From JBBDNC01 sp040877875 (GTDB lineage Bacteria > Bacteroidota > Rhodothermia > Balneolales > Balneolaceae): a DNA stretch of 7,825 nucleotides. The DNA lies in contig JBBDNC010000017.1 in NCBI GenBank assembly GCA_040877875.1, positions 1 through 7,825 of the forward strand. The letters are read 5' to 3'. A program made the translations under genes and the position numbers. The notes below the pieces were generated by a model. The model was given only the letters and a program-made list of their open reading frames with translations, was not told where the DNA came from and ran no database searches. Positions 1-6,228 of the stretch are shown here, piece by piece. Position 1 is the first letter of the stretch, and each line of letters begins with the position of its first letter.

Positions 1-1033
1 TATAGTCAGACGGTCTCATTCCCGGTTGAAAATCCCCGAATCCAAACATGGTCGGGTGATACTCACCGATGATGTCCACATTGCTATTCGCCGGCACCTC
101 TTCCCCCATATCAAGTCCCCAGTAACAGGCATTGACCAACAGTCTTCTCAAACCTTCACTTTGCAGATCCGCCGCAGATCCCATGGTCGTTGTAAAACTC
201 CGGCCGGTATTTCCCTGGTCAATCGAATACGTTCGTGTCCACGCCACCGGCATAATCGATTTGCTCCAGTTTACCGGTGCATCGGGAGCCATTCCACTGG
301 TTGACTGGCCCCAAACCAGAACGTCCACATCCACACCATTCAATTCCCGGGTTCCGTAAACATCCGTCGGTCCCCACACATCCGTTACACCCCGAATAAT
401 CGGATGATCGTTTCTCTCATTGATCCCATCAATCAAACCCCGTGTACCTTCATTCCCATGATCTCCATGGTGATCCACCCACGTCTCCCCAAGAATCTTC
501 CTGCCGAATCCACCTTCCCAGCCTGGTACTTCACTGCGGAAAGAGTATTTGGAATAGGGACTCTCCTCGTCCCGGGAGTAATTGAAAGCATGAGTCGATG
601 TTCTCAAAGCCACAATGGGCTTACCGGCTTTCAGATATTCTTCAAAATATTTCATCTGTGAATCGGGTAATTCACGAAAACGAATAAACAAAACCATCAA
701 ATCTGCATCCCTGAGATTTTCAATACCGGGAATATTTGTCTGAATATCCGGGTTTATCTCGCCCGTCTCCGGATCAATGGCAAAGAGGACCGTTGTTCTG
801 AAACCGTGATGGGTCGACAAGATCTTTGCAAGCAAGGGCAGCGCTTCTTCGGAACGGTATTCTTCATCTCCGCTGACCAATACGATATGCCGGCCGTTTC
901 CCGGGCCATCGCCCGCTTCAAATGTAATCCATTGCTCCCCTTCCTGTGCCAAAACATGTTGAAGATTGAACAGTAAACAACACAAGAATAAAAAGACGGT
1001 GAACCCTGCAAAATGTCGGAGTTGAACTTTCAT
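1..1033 (-). CDS. Secreted ThuA-domain protein (3' end cut by window edge)
   Basis: I translated this frame by hand: it is open from an ATG at 1033 to base 1 (344 complete codons). Residues 1-29 look like a signal peptide (MK start, hydrophobic FTVFLFLCCLLF core, cleavage expected after V-L-A at 29), so the protein is probably periplasmic. The ThuA glutamine-amidotransferase-like fold follows: HIVLVSGDEEYRSEEALP near 49-66, ALRTSTHAFNY near 142-152, and ETWVDHHGDHG near 183-193. The last visible part, with YWGLDMGEEVPAN and HPTMFGFGDFQPGMRPSD, resembles the usual C-terminal tail of secreted ThuA proteins, so probably only a few residues are missing. The family is named for trehalose utilisation in rhizobia; its enzymatic role is uncertain, and many exported members occur in sugar-degradation loci. 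No Shine-Dalgarno is obvious upstream of 1033. As the last gene of the row it fits a role on an extracytoplasmic sugar or glycoside (inference). Confidence 0.88.
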   Translation of the reverse strand, partial: MKVQLRHFAGFTVFLFLCCLLFNLQHVLAQEGEQWITFEAGDGPGNGRHIVLVSGDEEYRSEEALPLLAKILSTHHGFRTTVLFAIDPETGEINPDIQTNIPGIENLRDADLMVLFIRFRELPDSQMKYFEEYLKAGKPIVALRTSTHAFNYSRDEESPYSKYSFRSEVPGWEGGFGRKILGETWVDHHGDHGNEGTRGLIDGINERNDHPIIRGVTDVWGPTDVYGTRELNGVDVDVLVWGQSTSGMAPDAPVNWSKSIMPVAWTRTYSIDQGNTGRSFTTTMGSAADLQSEGLRRLLVNACYWGLDMGEEVPANSNVDIIGEYHPTMFGFGDFQPGMRPSDY

Positions 1034-1045
1034 GGTCTGATTGGA

Positions 1046-1231
1046 TTATTTAATGTTAAACAGCGGTAAATTAAATCTATATATAATAAGCTTCAGCAAA
1101 GCCGGAAGCCGGCGGATAAATGAGATTAAAATCAAAGCCAAAGTACTCAATAATTGAATTTGATTGATCCGGCGAACGGCAGGTGACGATCGAATCTGAA
1201 TCTCACAGGATGTACCATCGGGCAGACTCAT
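1046..1231 (-). CDS. Possible 61-residue membrane peptide, coupled to UPF0261 gene
   Basis: The start ATG comes one base after the stop of the UPF0261 gene (the junction reads TAAAATG), which would allow termination-reinitiation coupling. The peptide has a polar N-terminus (MSLPDGTSCEIQIRSSPAVRR), then a hydrophobic stretch (IQLLSTLALILISFI, about 26-40), then a basic and hydrophobic tail ending in FNIK. That suggests one membrane segment with a positively charged flank. I recognise no family. The ORF ends 12 bases before the ThuA start and neatly fills the space between two real genes. Against it: it is short, its 3' half is AT-rich like non-coding DNA, and it contains a small GCCGG-AAG-CCGGC hairpin (about 1101-1113). 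It could equally be a decayed gene remnant or chance. Confidence 0.3.
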   Translation of the reverse strand: MSLPDGTSCEIQIRSSPAVRRINQIQLLSTLALILISFIRRLPALLKLIIYRFNLPLFNIK

Positions 1232-1232
1232 T

Positions 1233-2483
1233 TTATTTTTTTTGCTTTGCTTCTTCCTTCATTAAGTTGATAAATTGCTCGGCAATCAACTCACCAAAAT
1301 CAGGATCGTTAATGTGATAGTCAAACGTCTCGATCGGTATGTCGGTTCGTTTGTCTCCGAGAGACTTGCGCAAGGTATCCAAAAAAGCAGCGTCCGAATC
1401 CGGATCCCAGAAAACTCCATCCGGATAACTCGGGATCGACAAACCGCCTGTCGGAACGGCAATTCTGACAGGGCCTTTTGCCTGGCCTAACCTTTCGGCA
1501 AAAATATTTCCCAATTCAATCATCTCCTCCCTGGACGTCCGAACCAGGGTATATTCCGGATTGTGGTCATAGACCGGCCGGTCCTGCAATTCCAGTGGAA
1601 CCGCATCGGTATGAAACACACTAAAATCGATACACCCGGGAACAACCACCTGGGGCAATCCTAAAAGGCCGATCCGCTTGAGGCGATCCGGTCCCCCGTC
1701 ATGGATTCCCCCCACCAGCGGATCATTTACCTCGTTGGTCGTATAATCAATCACCCCGACAAACTGATCCAGCTCTGCCAGCTCTTCCATAGCGGGTCCG
1801 CCGACTCCGTTCGAATGAAAAATAACCGCTTCGTATCCATCTTTTGCCAATCTGTTTTTCAGCGCCATAACTGCCTTGGTCGTATTGCCAAGCATAGTTA
1901 CAGCCACATACCTCTCATCTTCGTCCGGTTCGGGCAGTAAGCTCCCGTGCTCTACCATCCCTTTCATCGCCGCAGCGGCATTGTCAAAGACCGTACAGGC
2001 AATCGGGTTTAATCCCAAAATATCAACTACAGAATGAATAACCATAATATCACTCGTCCCCACCAATGGATCGAAATAGTGCTTGCCCGAGGCGATCGGC
2101 GAAATAAGTACCTTCGGCACTCCGACCGGAAGCTGCATCATTGCCGCTGCTCCCATGACGGCTCCTTCGGCCCCTCCCATACTTATAACCCCCGCTACCT
2201 TACCCTGCTTATAAAGATCAAGAGTAAGTTTTTTCACCGCCTCCCGCATGCCATGTACCGCCTTCCCCCGGCTGCCGGCATTTCGGAGCGCTTCAATCGT
2301 CGTACCGCCGGCCCGTGCCACTTCAGCATGAGTGATATCGGGTTCAATCTCAAGAGGCGGATCCAGAATGCCGATGTCAATTACCGTAGTGTTTACATCC
2401 AGATCATTCAGCCGGTCCCGAAGGTAGGCAAACTCGGGGCCTTTCGTATCGAGCGTTCCGATTACGAGAACGTTTTTAGACAT
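1233..2483 (-). CDS. UPF0261 family protein, Tm-1-like ATP-binding domain
   Basis: The 416-residue product covers the whole UPF0261 family, whose plant homologue is the N-terminal domain of tomato Tm-1, an ATP-binding inhibitor of tobamovirus replication. The bacterial reaction is not settled. Visible hallmarks in order: VIGTLDTKGPE (7-17, the start of the first Rossmann-like half), SMGGAEGA (101-108), GTSDI (142-146), HSNGVGGPAMEEL (223-235), a TTNEVNDPLVGGIHDGGPDR block (248-267), PGCIDFSVF (282-290) and a C-terminal PTGGLSIPSYPDGVFWDP block (344-361). Length and motif order look intact. Many bacterial members lie next to a TIM-barrel, PEP-hydrolase-like partner that matches the second domain of Tm-1; none is visible here, though it could lie outside the window or in the gap. 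The ATG at 2483 directly precedes the GTLDTKG motif, so the start is secure, yet no Shine-Dalgarno is seen. The upstream gene ends 77 bp away, and the intervening DNA carries a CAGTG array. Confidence 0.93.
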   Translation of the reverse strand: MSKNVLVIGTLDTKGPEFAYLRDRLNDLDVNTTVIDIGILDPPLEIEPDITHAEVARAGGTTIEALRNAGSRGKAVHGMREAVKKLTLDLYKQGKVAGVISMGGAEGAVMGAAAMMQLPVGVPKVLISPIASGKHYFDPLVGTSDIMVIHSVVDILGLNPIACTVFDNAAAAMKGMVEHGSLLPEPDEDERYVAVTMLGNTTKAVMALKNRLAKDGYEAVIFHSNGVGGPAMEELAELDQFVGVIDYTTNEVNDPLVGGIHDGGPDRLKRIGLLGLPQVVVPGCIDFSVFHTDAVPLELQDRPVYDHNPEYTLVRTSREEMIELGNIFAERLGQAKGPVRIAVPTGGLSIPSYPDGVFWDPDSDAAFLDTLRKSLGDKRTDIPIETFDYHINDPDFGELIAEQFINLMKEEAKQKK

Positions 2484-2524
2484 ATCGACGAAGATTTACG
2501 TATTCAGATTAATTTACAGTACAT

Positions 2525-2551
2525 CAGTGTTCAGTGAACAGTGTGTCAGTG
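2525..2551. repeat. Four-copy CAGTG array with central palindrome
   Basis: On the plus strand CAGTG occurs at 2525, 2532, 2539 and 2547, that is at spacings of 7, 7 and 8 bases. Inside it lies a perfect 6+1+6 palindrome, TGTTCA-G-TGAACA (2528-2540). It occupies much of the 77 bp between the isomerase stop and the UPF0261 start, roughly 45 bp upstream of that start. It could be an operator-like site, a small RNA hairpin, or a short tandem-repeat expansion; the sequence alone does not decide. Confidence 0.55.
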
Positions 2552-2560
2552 TGGCACTTC

Positions 2561-3457
2561 TCACTTAATAAGAGGATGCAACTTCTCCGCACAACGTTCC
2601 ACCATACTGTTATAGAACGACTCACTCAGAAGACTGCTTCCATGATCTTCGATAAACTTTTTCTGTTCCGGAGTAATATCCACCGGATCGGTTTCAATCG
2701 CATCGGGATATGGATTGGCAGGAGTCCGGTCAACCGGGGAAGCAAATTCCACTGCCAATGCCCCGTCATAATGAATTATACGAAGGGTCCCGACGATTTT
2801 CAGCCAGTCCAATTGGCCCATTCCGCAGGCCATTCGATTGGAGTCACAAACATGGAAATCCACCAGCCGGTCTCCAACTTCCAGCATCGCTTCATACGGA
2901 TCCGCTTCCTCCACATTCATATGGAACGTATCCAAACAGACCCCGCAATCCGGTCCCGTCTCTTCGGCCAGGGCCAATGCCTGGGCACCCCGGTTGATAA
3001 AATAGGTTTCAAAACGGTTAATGGGCTCGATACAAATACGGACACCTTCTTTTTGTCCATGGTCGTATACCTGCTTCATGCTTTCAACCGCCCATTGCCA
3101 CTCTTCATCGGGCGTGGCACTCGGCTCAATTTTCCCGACTGTACTCGGCACAACGGTTACCTCATAGCCGTCAAGCTCTTTAACCATTGTGATAACATCC
3201 TTTACATACTGCACGGAATTTTCACGCTCTTTTTCGTCCGTATGCAAAAGATTCCGCTCCCCCAGCATCAGGGTTACGGATCCCCAGCATTTGATTCCGT
3301 TCTCTTTCAAAATCTTGCGAACCTCTCTCGTGTCATACTGGGATGGTTCGCCACTGATTTCTATACTTTTATACCCATATTTGGCAAGCCGTTTGACCGT
3401 ATGTTCGATCGGTTCGGCTCGCATCCAGTTGTGCATTGATAAGTGCAATGGAATCAC
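2561..3457 (-). CDS. Sugar isomerase/epimerase, D-tagatose/D-psicose 3-epimerase-like TIM barrel
   Basis: This is a xylose-isomerase-like (AP endonuclease 2 fold) TIM barrel of 298 residues counted from the GTG at 3457; the family is usually 280-300. Characteristic ketose 3-epimerase blocks are present: CIEPINRFETYFIN (142-155), CLDTFHMNVEE (174-184), DFHVCDSNR (200-208) followed by GMGQLDW (212-218), and AVEFAS (235-240). The expected divalent-metal and catalytic ligands are all there: Glu144, Asp176, His202 and Glu237, with His179 and Arg208 as likely substrate contacts. The protein should be a cytosolic, metal-dependent epimerase or isomerase of a free or derivatised keto sugar; the substrate cannot be assigned. 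The start is ambiguous. A strong Shine-Dalgarno overlaps the GTG and is better placed for the in-frame TTG at 3448, which would give a 295-residue protein starting MHLSMHNWM. An ATG at 3436 is a third option. The upstream region is disturbed by repeats and an assembly gap. Confidence 0.92.
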   Translation of the reverse strand: MIPLHLSMHNWMRAEPIEHTVKRLAKYGYKSIEISGEPSQYDTREVRKILKENGIKCWGSVTLMLGERNLLHTDEKERENSVQYVKDVITMVKELDGYEVTVVPSTVGKIEPSATPDEEWQWAVESMKQVYDHGQKEGVRICIEPINRFETYFINRGAQALALAEETGPDCGVCLDTFHMNVEEADPYEAMLEVGDRLVDFHVCDSNRMACGMGQLDWLKIVGTLRIIHYDGALAVEFASPVDRTPANPYPDAIETDPVDITPEQKKFIEDHGSSLLSESFYNSMVERCAEKLHPLIK

Positions 3458-3460
3458 CTC
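3453..3460 (-). promoter_or_regulatory. Shine-Dalgarno that favours a TTG start for the epimerase gene
   Basis: On the minus strand GAGGTGAT (3460-3453) matches eight bases of the canonical anti-Shine-Dalgarno complement. Its GAGG core is 8 bases from the TTG at 3448-3446, an ideal distance. The GTG at 3457-3455 lies inside the motif itself and so cannot use it. This argues that translation begins at 3448 rather than 3457. Confidence 0.55.
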
Positions 3461-3474
3461 TTTTGTTTTACAGC

Positions 3475-3521
3475 AGGATGTCCGGCCCTTTATGAATGGA
3501 GGAAGTCCACCTCTTCATTCA
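3475..3521. repeat. Palindromic, repeat-like DNA on the left side of the gap
   Basis: Two things are visible. A near-perfect inverted repeat spans 3493-3521: TGAATGGAGG against CCTC-TT-CATTCA around a 7-base centre, with two unpaired T residues. A direct repeat of AGGA(T/A)GTCC lies at 3475-3483 and 3500-3508. One minus-strand reading through it ends in NEEVDFLHS then TAA at 3492-3490, which could be the tail of a gene hidden in the gap. The repeat character makes that only a possibility. No T-run follows on either side, so I do not call it a terminator. Confidence 0.45.
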
Positions 3522-3621
3522 NNNNNNNNNNNNNNNNNNNNNNNNNNNNNNNNNNNNNNNNNNNNNNNNNNNNNNNNNNNNNNNNNNNNNNNNNNNNNNN
3601 NNNNNNNNNNNNNNNNNNNNN
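3522..3621. other. Assembly gap, exactly 100 Ns
   Basis: The run of N is exactly 100 long, the usual placeholder for a gap of unknown length, so reading frames across it mean nothing. Both borders carry palindromic repeat-like DNA, a likely cause of the assembly break. The missing segment could be a short repeat, an insertion sequence, or most of a gene that starts at 3770. Confidence 0.97.
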
Positions 3622-3684
3622 CCCCGGTTCGACTCAATCGGCTTCGCTTTTGAGTCTTCACCTGCCCCTCTCAAGAGGGGAATT
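3622..3684. repeat. Dispersed-repeat-like element with two hairpins, right side of the gap
   Basis: Two hairpins sit side by side. GACTCAA (3631-3637) pairs with TTGAGTC (3650-3656) around 12 bases, and CCCCTC (3665-3670) pairs with GAGGGG (3675-3680) around TCAA. The visible part begins CCCCGG at the gap edge. From memory, short intergenic repeats with a CCCCTCTTGAGAGGGG core and a CCGGGG end are scattered through many Bacteroidota-type genomes; I cannot search for other copies here. AATTTT follows the second hairpin on the plus strand, so it could also act as a weak terminator, although no plus-strand gene precedes it. In minus frame the element is translated as part of the partial ORF starting at 3770. 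Confidence 0.6.
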
Positions 3685-3770
3685 TTGGTTTGGATCGTAT
3701 CCAGTGTCGTATCAACCATATGTTGTGGAGTAAGCCGCAGGGATTTTTTCTTCTGGTCCAGAGCATTCAT
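3622..3770 (-). CDS. N-terminal fragment of an unrecognised protein running into the gap
   Basis: An ATG at 3770 opens a frame that reads MNALDQKKKSLRLTPQHM and on to about DTIQT, then enters the repeat element (KIPLLRGAGEDSKAKPIESNR) and the Ns. AGGA lies 7 bases upstream of the ATG, an acceptable ribosome binding site, and the frame starts 111 bp after the creatininase stop, as expected for a next gene in the row. The first 28 or so residues look like ordinary protein; the rest is clearly repeat-derived. I recognise no family. Three readings are open: a real gene disrupted or extended by a repeat insertion, a real gene largely hidden by the gap (perhaps ending at 3490), or a spurious frame. 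Confidence 0.35.
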
Positions 3771-3881
3771 CCGTCTATCCTAAAATCTCAGAATAGGGAT
3801 CTAAATGCGGCAGCCTGCGAAGTAACATTCAGTGTTAATTCCTGAACGCTAAACATCCGTCGGTTCGAATGAGCTCAAAAT

Positions 3882-4808
3882 TCAAAATGTCCGGTCGACA
3901 AATTCGCGGTTCTTCACTTCAACGGGCTGTTTCATCAGCTCCAGGATACCGCGTGCCACGTGATCCGAATACCGGCGAAAGGCTTCTTCGCCTTTTTCCT
4001 TGGTTGCTCGTTTCGGGTTGCCAATCACTCCGCTTTCGATGAATTCGTGATGGTCCATCGGAAAGTTAAAGTATTTGTATCCGTCGAATTCCACATCGGG
4101 CATACCATCCTTTTTCTCAAAGGATTTCGGCAGGAATTCGGGAATATGAGCCTTGGTAAAATCAGCACGGTCCATACGTACATACTTCTCGTTCCATGCC
4201 AGATCCTGGGAAGTTTCCAGCTCGGAAGCGTGCCAGCCCGGTGTCTCTTCAGGTGGATTTTCAAGGAGTCCTTCCATCAATCCCACATAGTTTTCCATGT
4301 AAGGTTTAACAAAACTGATCAGTGCACCGGTTTCATAGCGCAGCTTACGCAAAATCGGATCCACGACCTTGATGTTGGAACCGTGTCCGTTGATAAAAAT
4401 AATGCGGTTAAACCCGTGATGAATCAAACTCCGCGCTACGTCGTACATCAGATTCAACAGGGTGCTGCTTCGAACGGTAATGGTACCGCGCCCCTCTCCG
4501 GGTTTGTGCATATGCTGCGGAGAGTATCCGGTCCAGATCGCCGGTGAATAGAGTACGCCTATTTTATGAGCAACCCGGTGAGAAATCTCAAGAGCTGTCA
4601 CGGTATCGGTCCACAGCGGCAGGTGCGGGCCGTGTTGCTCGGTACTGGCAATCGGTACCAGAACCGTATCTTTCTCCTTCAGATATTCCTTGATATCCGT
4701 TACGGTCAAGTGTGCAAGCTGCCAGGATACAAACTTCTTTCTGAATTCTTCATCTCCTGTTGTGATGGGCTCGATGTCTTTTGCGCCCCGGTCATTTTCG
4801 TAAGTCAT
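3882..4808 (-). CDS. Creatininase-family metal-dependent amidohydrolase
   Basis: The 308-residue protein belongs to the creatininase (creatinine amidohydrolase) superfamily, which also holds the FAPy deformylase ArfB and the mycofactocin peptidase MftE. Members hydrolyse C-N bonds of small cyclic or linear amides. Visible signature: PIASTEQHGPHLPLWTD (52-68), giving the probable metal ligands Glu57, His59 and Asp68; GEGRGTITVRSST (104-116); INGHGSN (139-145) with His142; and HASELETS (193-200) with Glu198. True creatininases have a Glu two residues after the INGH histidine; here it is Ser144, so I would not call this a creatininase in the strict sense. About 30 residues of polar N-terminus precede the domain. 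The ATG at 4808 is well supported by GAGG 7 bases upstream. A C-terminal tail of about 30 residues follows the last helix. Its neighbours (oxidase pair, epimerase, ThuA) suggest it opens an amide or lactone-like intermediate (inference). Confidence 0.92.
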   Translation of the reverse strand: MTYENDRGAKDIEPITTGDEEFRKKFVSWQLAHLTVTDIKEYLKEKDTVLVPIASTEQHGPHLPLWTDTVTALEISHRVAHKIGVLYSPAIWTGYSPQHMHKPGEGRGTITVRSSTLLNLMYDVARSLIHHGFNRIIFINGHGSNIKVVDPILRKLRYETGALISFVKPYMENYVGLMEGLLENPPEETPGWHASELETSQDLAWNEKYVRMDRADFTKAHIPEFLPKSFEKKDGMPDVEFDGYKYFNFPMDHHEFIESGVIGNPKRATKEKGEEAFRRYSDHVARGILELMKQPVEVKNREFVDRTF

Positions 4809-4815
4809 TGGTTTA

Positions 4816-4819
4816 CCTC
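4816..4819 (-). promoter_or_regulatory. Ribosome binding site of the creatininase-family gene
   Basis: GAGG on the minus strand, followed by 7 bases and the ATG at 4808. It is one of the few clear Shine-Dalgarno sequences here. The UPF0261 and Fe-S genes have none, and the oxidase gene has only AAGGA at a long 12-base spacing. Confidence 0.6.
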
Positions 4820-4863
4820 AATATCGATTAATTATTCTGTGTTAGGATTATTATTAAAAATGT

Positions 4864-4903
4864 AAAAAAAGTTATCTGCCCGGCACAAAACACATGGCCC
4901 GGC
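4864..4903 (-). terminator. Terminator-like hairpin between the Fe-S and creatininase-family genes
   Basis: On the minus strand GCCGGGCCA (4903-4895) can pair with TGTGCCGGGC (4887-4878) around a 7-base loop, with one G-G mismatch and one bulged T. Seven Ts (4870-4864) follow after 7 bases. The T-run is set further from the stem than usual, so it is a moderate candidate. It would separate the oxidase/Fe-S pair from the downstream genes. The AT-rich 4809-4863 stretch beyond it could hold a new promoter, but I see no convincing -35/-10 pair. Confidence 0.35.
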
Positions 4904-4970
4904 TTACCCGATGACAGATCCAACAAAACTAAAAGTGCATTGAATTGGACGCCACCCGGTTCCTTACGCA

Positions 4971-6068
4971 TTACAATTGTTCAGCCAATACCTGATAAAG
5001 ATTACGTACATCCAGATTCTTGCGGGATTTCGCAAGCAGGCTCAAACGCCCGAAGGTTGCAGGATCTTCGGTAAATACCACTCTGGCTCCGGCATCTTCT
5101 GCATCTTCCAAACGGGAATTTGTCAGTTCATCGGCCAGCTCAGGATGAGTAAATTGCAGCCCGCCTGTCCCGCTCGTTCCTGAGCGCTCCTTGCGCCAGA
5201 ACAACTCCACCCGGTTCCCCTCAAGTGCGGCCTCCATCAACGTTCGGGGTAGATCATAACGGGAAGGTACGCGAACCGAATGAGTTGGATCCACATAGGC
5301 ATAAGGTTCGGATATTTTCTTTTTGTTAAATGTTAACTCTCCATCTTTCAATTTTTGGGCTAACAGCGACAATACTTCTACAAGTTCTATTTTATCGTCC
5401 AGTTCCAAATCCAGCCGTTCCTTATATACACGTTCAAACGTAAAGTAAGAACCTGCAGACAGGACCAATAAGGTTTGTGCTCCTGTCGCTTCAAGATCTT
5501 TAAGGGTAGAAGTTGCTAACTCGGCTGCCTGCTCGCGGAGACCCAATCCGCTGGGAATCAACCCGTCGTTTCGGCCTCGCCCGATTACAACAGGCTGGAT
5601 ACCGGCTGCCTCTAAAAGCTGAAGGACTGCCTCCACGGTTCCCGGCGCAAAATGATCGGCTTCATCTCCGATAAACAGGGCTACCTCCCCTTTCCCGGAC
5701 GGGGGTTCGACTTCCTGTCCGTTGTACAGATTGGAGGAAGATTTCAGCTTGTCTGAAATCTGTTTAACAGATTCGGGTACAAGATCTTTTTCAACCAAAA
5801 GAGTACGTGCCGCCGCAATGGCATTCGGAAGCGGCTGGTCGGTTACACAGTGAGATTCACAGTTGCCGCAATCGGCACATTTGTACATGGCGTCGATGGA
5901 CTCGTTGTCCCATTCCATTAATCCACGCCGTTCGGAAGCGACCATCTGCGCCCATCCATGAGGGGACAATGCCTCATTTTTTGTGGTGATCTGAACCGGA
6001 CAAAGATGCCTGCACATCAGGCAGTATCGACAGTTTTCAGTGGTATCAAGTACTTTCGTTTGAGACAT
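4971..6068 (-). CDS. GlcF/HdrD-like iron-sulfur protein lacking all CCG-domain cysteines
   Basis: The 365-residue protein has the layout of GlcF, GlpC and LutA-type electron-transfer subunits. N-terminally there are two 4Fe-4S quartets: CxxCxxCxxxCP at Cys13, 16, 19 and 23, and Cys64, 67, 70 and 74. Two CCG-like halves follow, recognisable from their scaffolds: FIGDEADH (132-139), LLVLSAGSYFTFERVY (200-215), VDPTHSVR (259-266) with DLPR (272-275), a GTSGTGG loop (297-303) and FTEDPATFGRL (332-342). Every position where the family carries cysteine in these halves is substituted, and there is no cysteine at all after residue 74. It should therefore relay electrons through two cubane clusters but cannot bind a CCG-type cluster. 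It follows the FAD oxidase by 159 bp, so the two are probably one enzyme passing electrons to quinone or another acceptor. The ATG at 6068 lies in an A/T-rich leader with no Shine-Dalgarno. Confidence 0.9.
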   Translation of the reverse strand: MSQTKVLDTTENCRYCLMCRHLCPVQITTKNEALSPHGWAQMVASERRGLMEWDNESIDAMYKCADCGNCESHCVTDQPLPNAIAAARTLLVEKDLVPESVKQISDKLKSSSNLYNGQEVEPPSGKGEVALFIGDEADHFAPGTVEAVLQLLEAAGIQPVVIGRGRNDGLIPSGLGLREQAAELATSTLKDLEATGAQTLLVLSAGSYFTFERVYKERLDLELDDKIELVEVLSLLAQKLKDGELTFNKKKISEPYAYVDPTHSVRVPSRYDLPRTLMEAALEGNRVELFWRKERSGTSGTGGLQFTHPELADELTNSRLEDAEDAGARVVFTEDPATFGRLSLLAKSRKNLDVRNLYQVLAEQL

Positions 6069-6206
6069 AATTTTTAATTTAAAAAAAAGATCACTTGGTT
6101 AAATACGTGGTTTAAAATTCAAGTTGTGAGAAGGATTCCTGCCGGCAGACCGTTCAGGCACAGGGTAATAAATCACACCCAAACCGTTATTTCCCTCCTT
6201 CTCATG

Positions 6207-6228
6207 GCCAGGGGGCCCGGCCCTTGGC
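6207..6228 (-). other. GC-rich stem-loop directly after the oxidase stop codon
   Basis: On the minus strand GCCAAGGG (6228-6221) pairs with CCCCTGGC (6214-6207), with one mismatch, around CCGGGC. It begins with the last base of the TAG stop. No T-run follows; instead an AAGGAGGG stretch comes 6 bases later. It could protect the 3' end of the oxidase message or separate expression of the two subunits. It does not qualify as a standard terminator. Confidence 0.4.

Noticed and set aside
754..1011. Minus-strand 85-codon frame
   Set aside because: It lies in another frame inside the ThuA-domain gene, which is continuously open from 1033 with a signal peptide and ThuA motifs.
2034..2537. Plus-strand open frame of 167 codons
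   Set aside because: It is antisense to the UPF0261 gene and shows no family motif.
2534..3439. Plus-strand open frame of 301 codons
   Set aside because: It lies entirely antisense to the epimerase gene, whose metal ligands and family motifs are clear; the plus-strand product has a composition typical of a shadow frame and no recognisable motif.
3665..3686. CCCCTC/GAGGGG hairpin followed by AATTTT as a plus-strand terminator
   Set aside because: No plus-strand gene precedes it and the T-run is short; it fits better as part of a repeat element.
3960..4547. Plus-strand open frame of 195 codons
   Set aside because: It is antisense to the creatininase-family gene; long shadow frames arise easily opposite such coding sequence.
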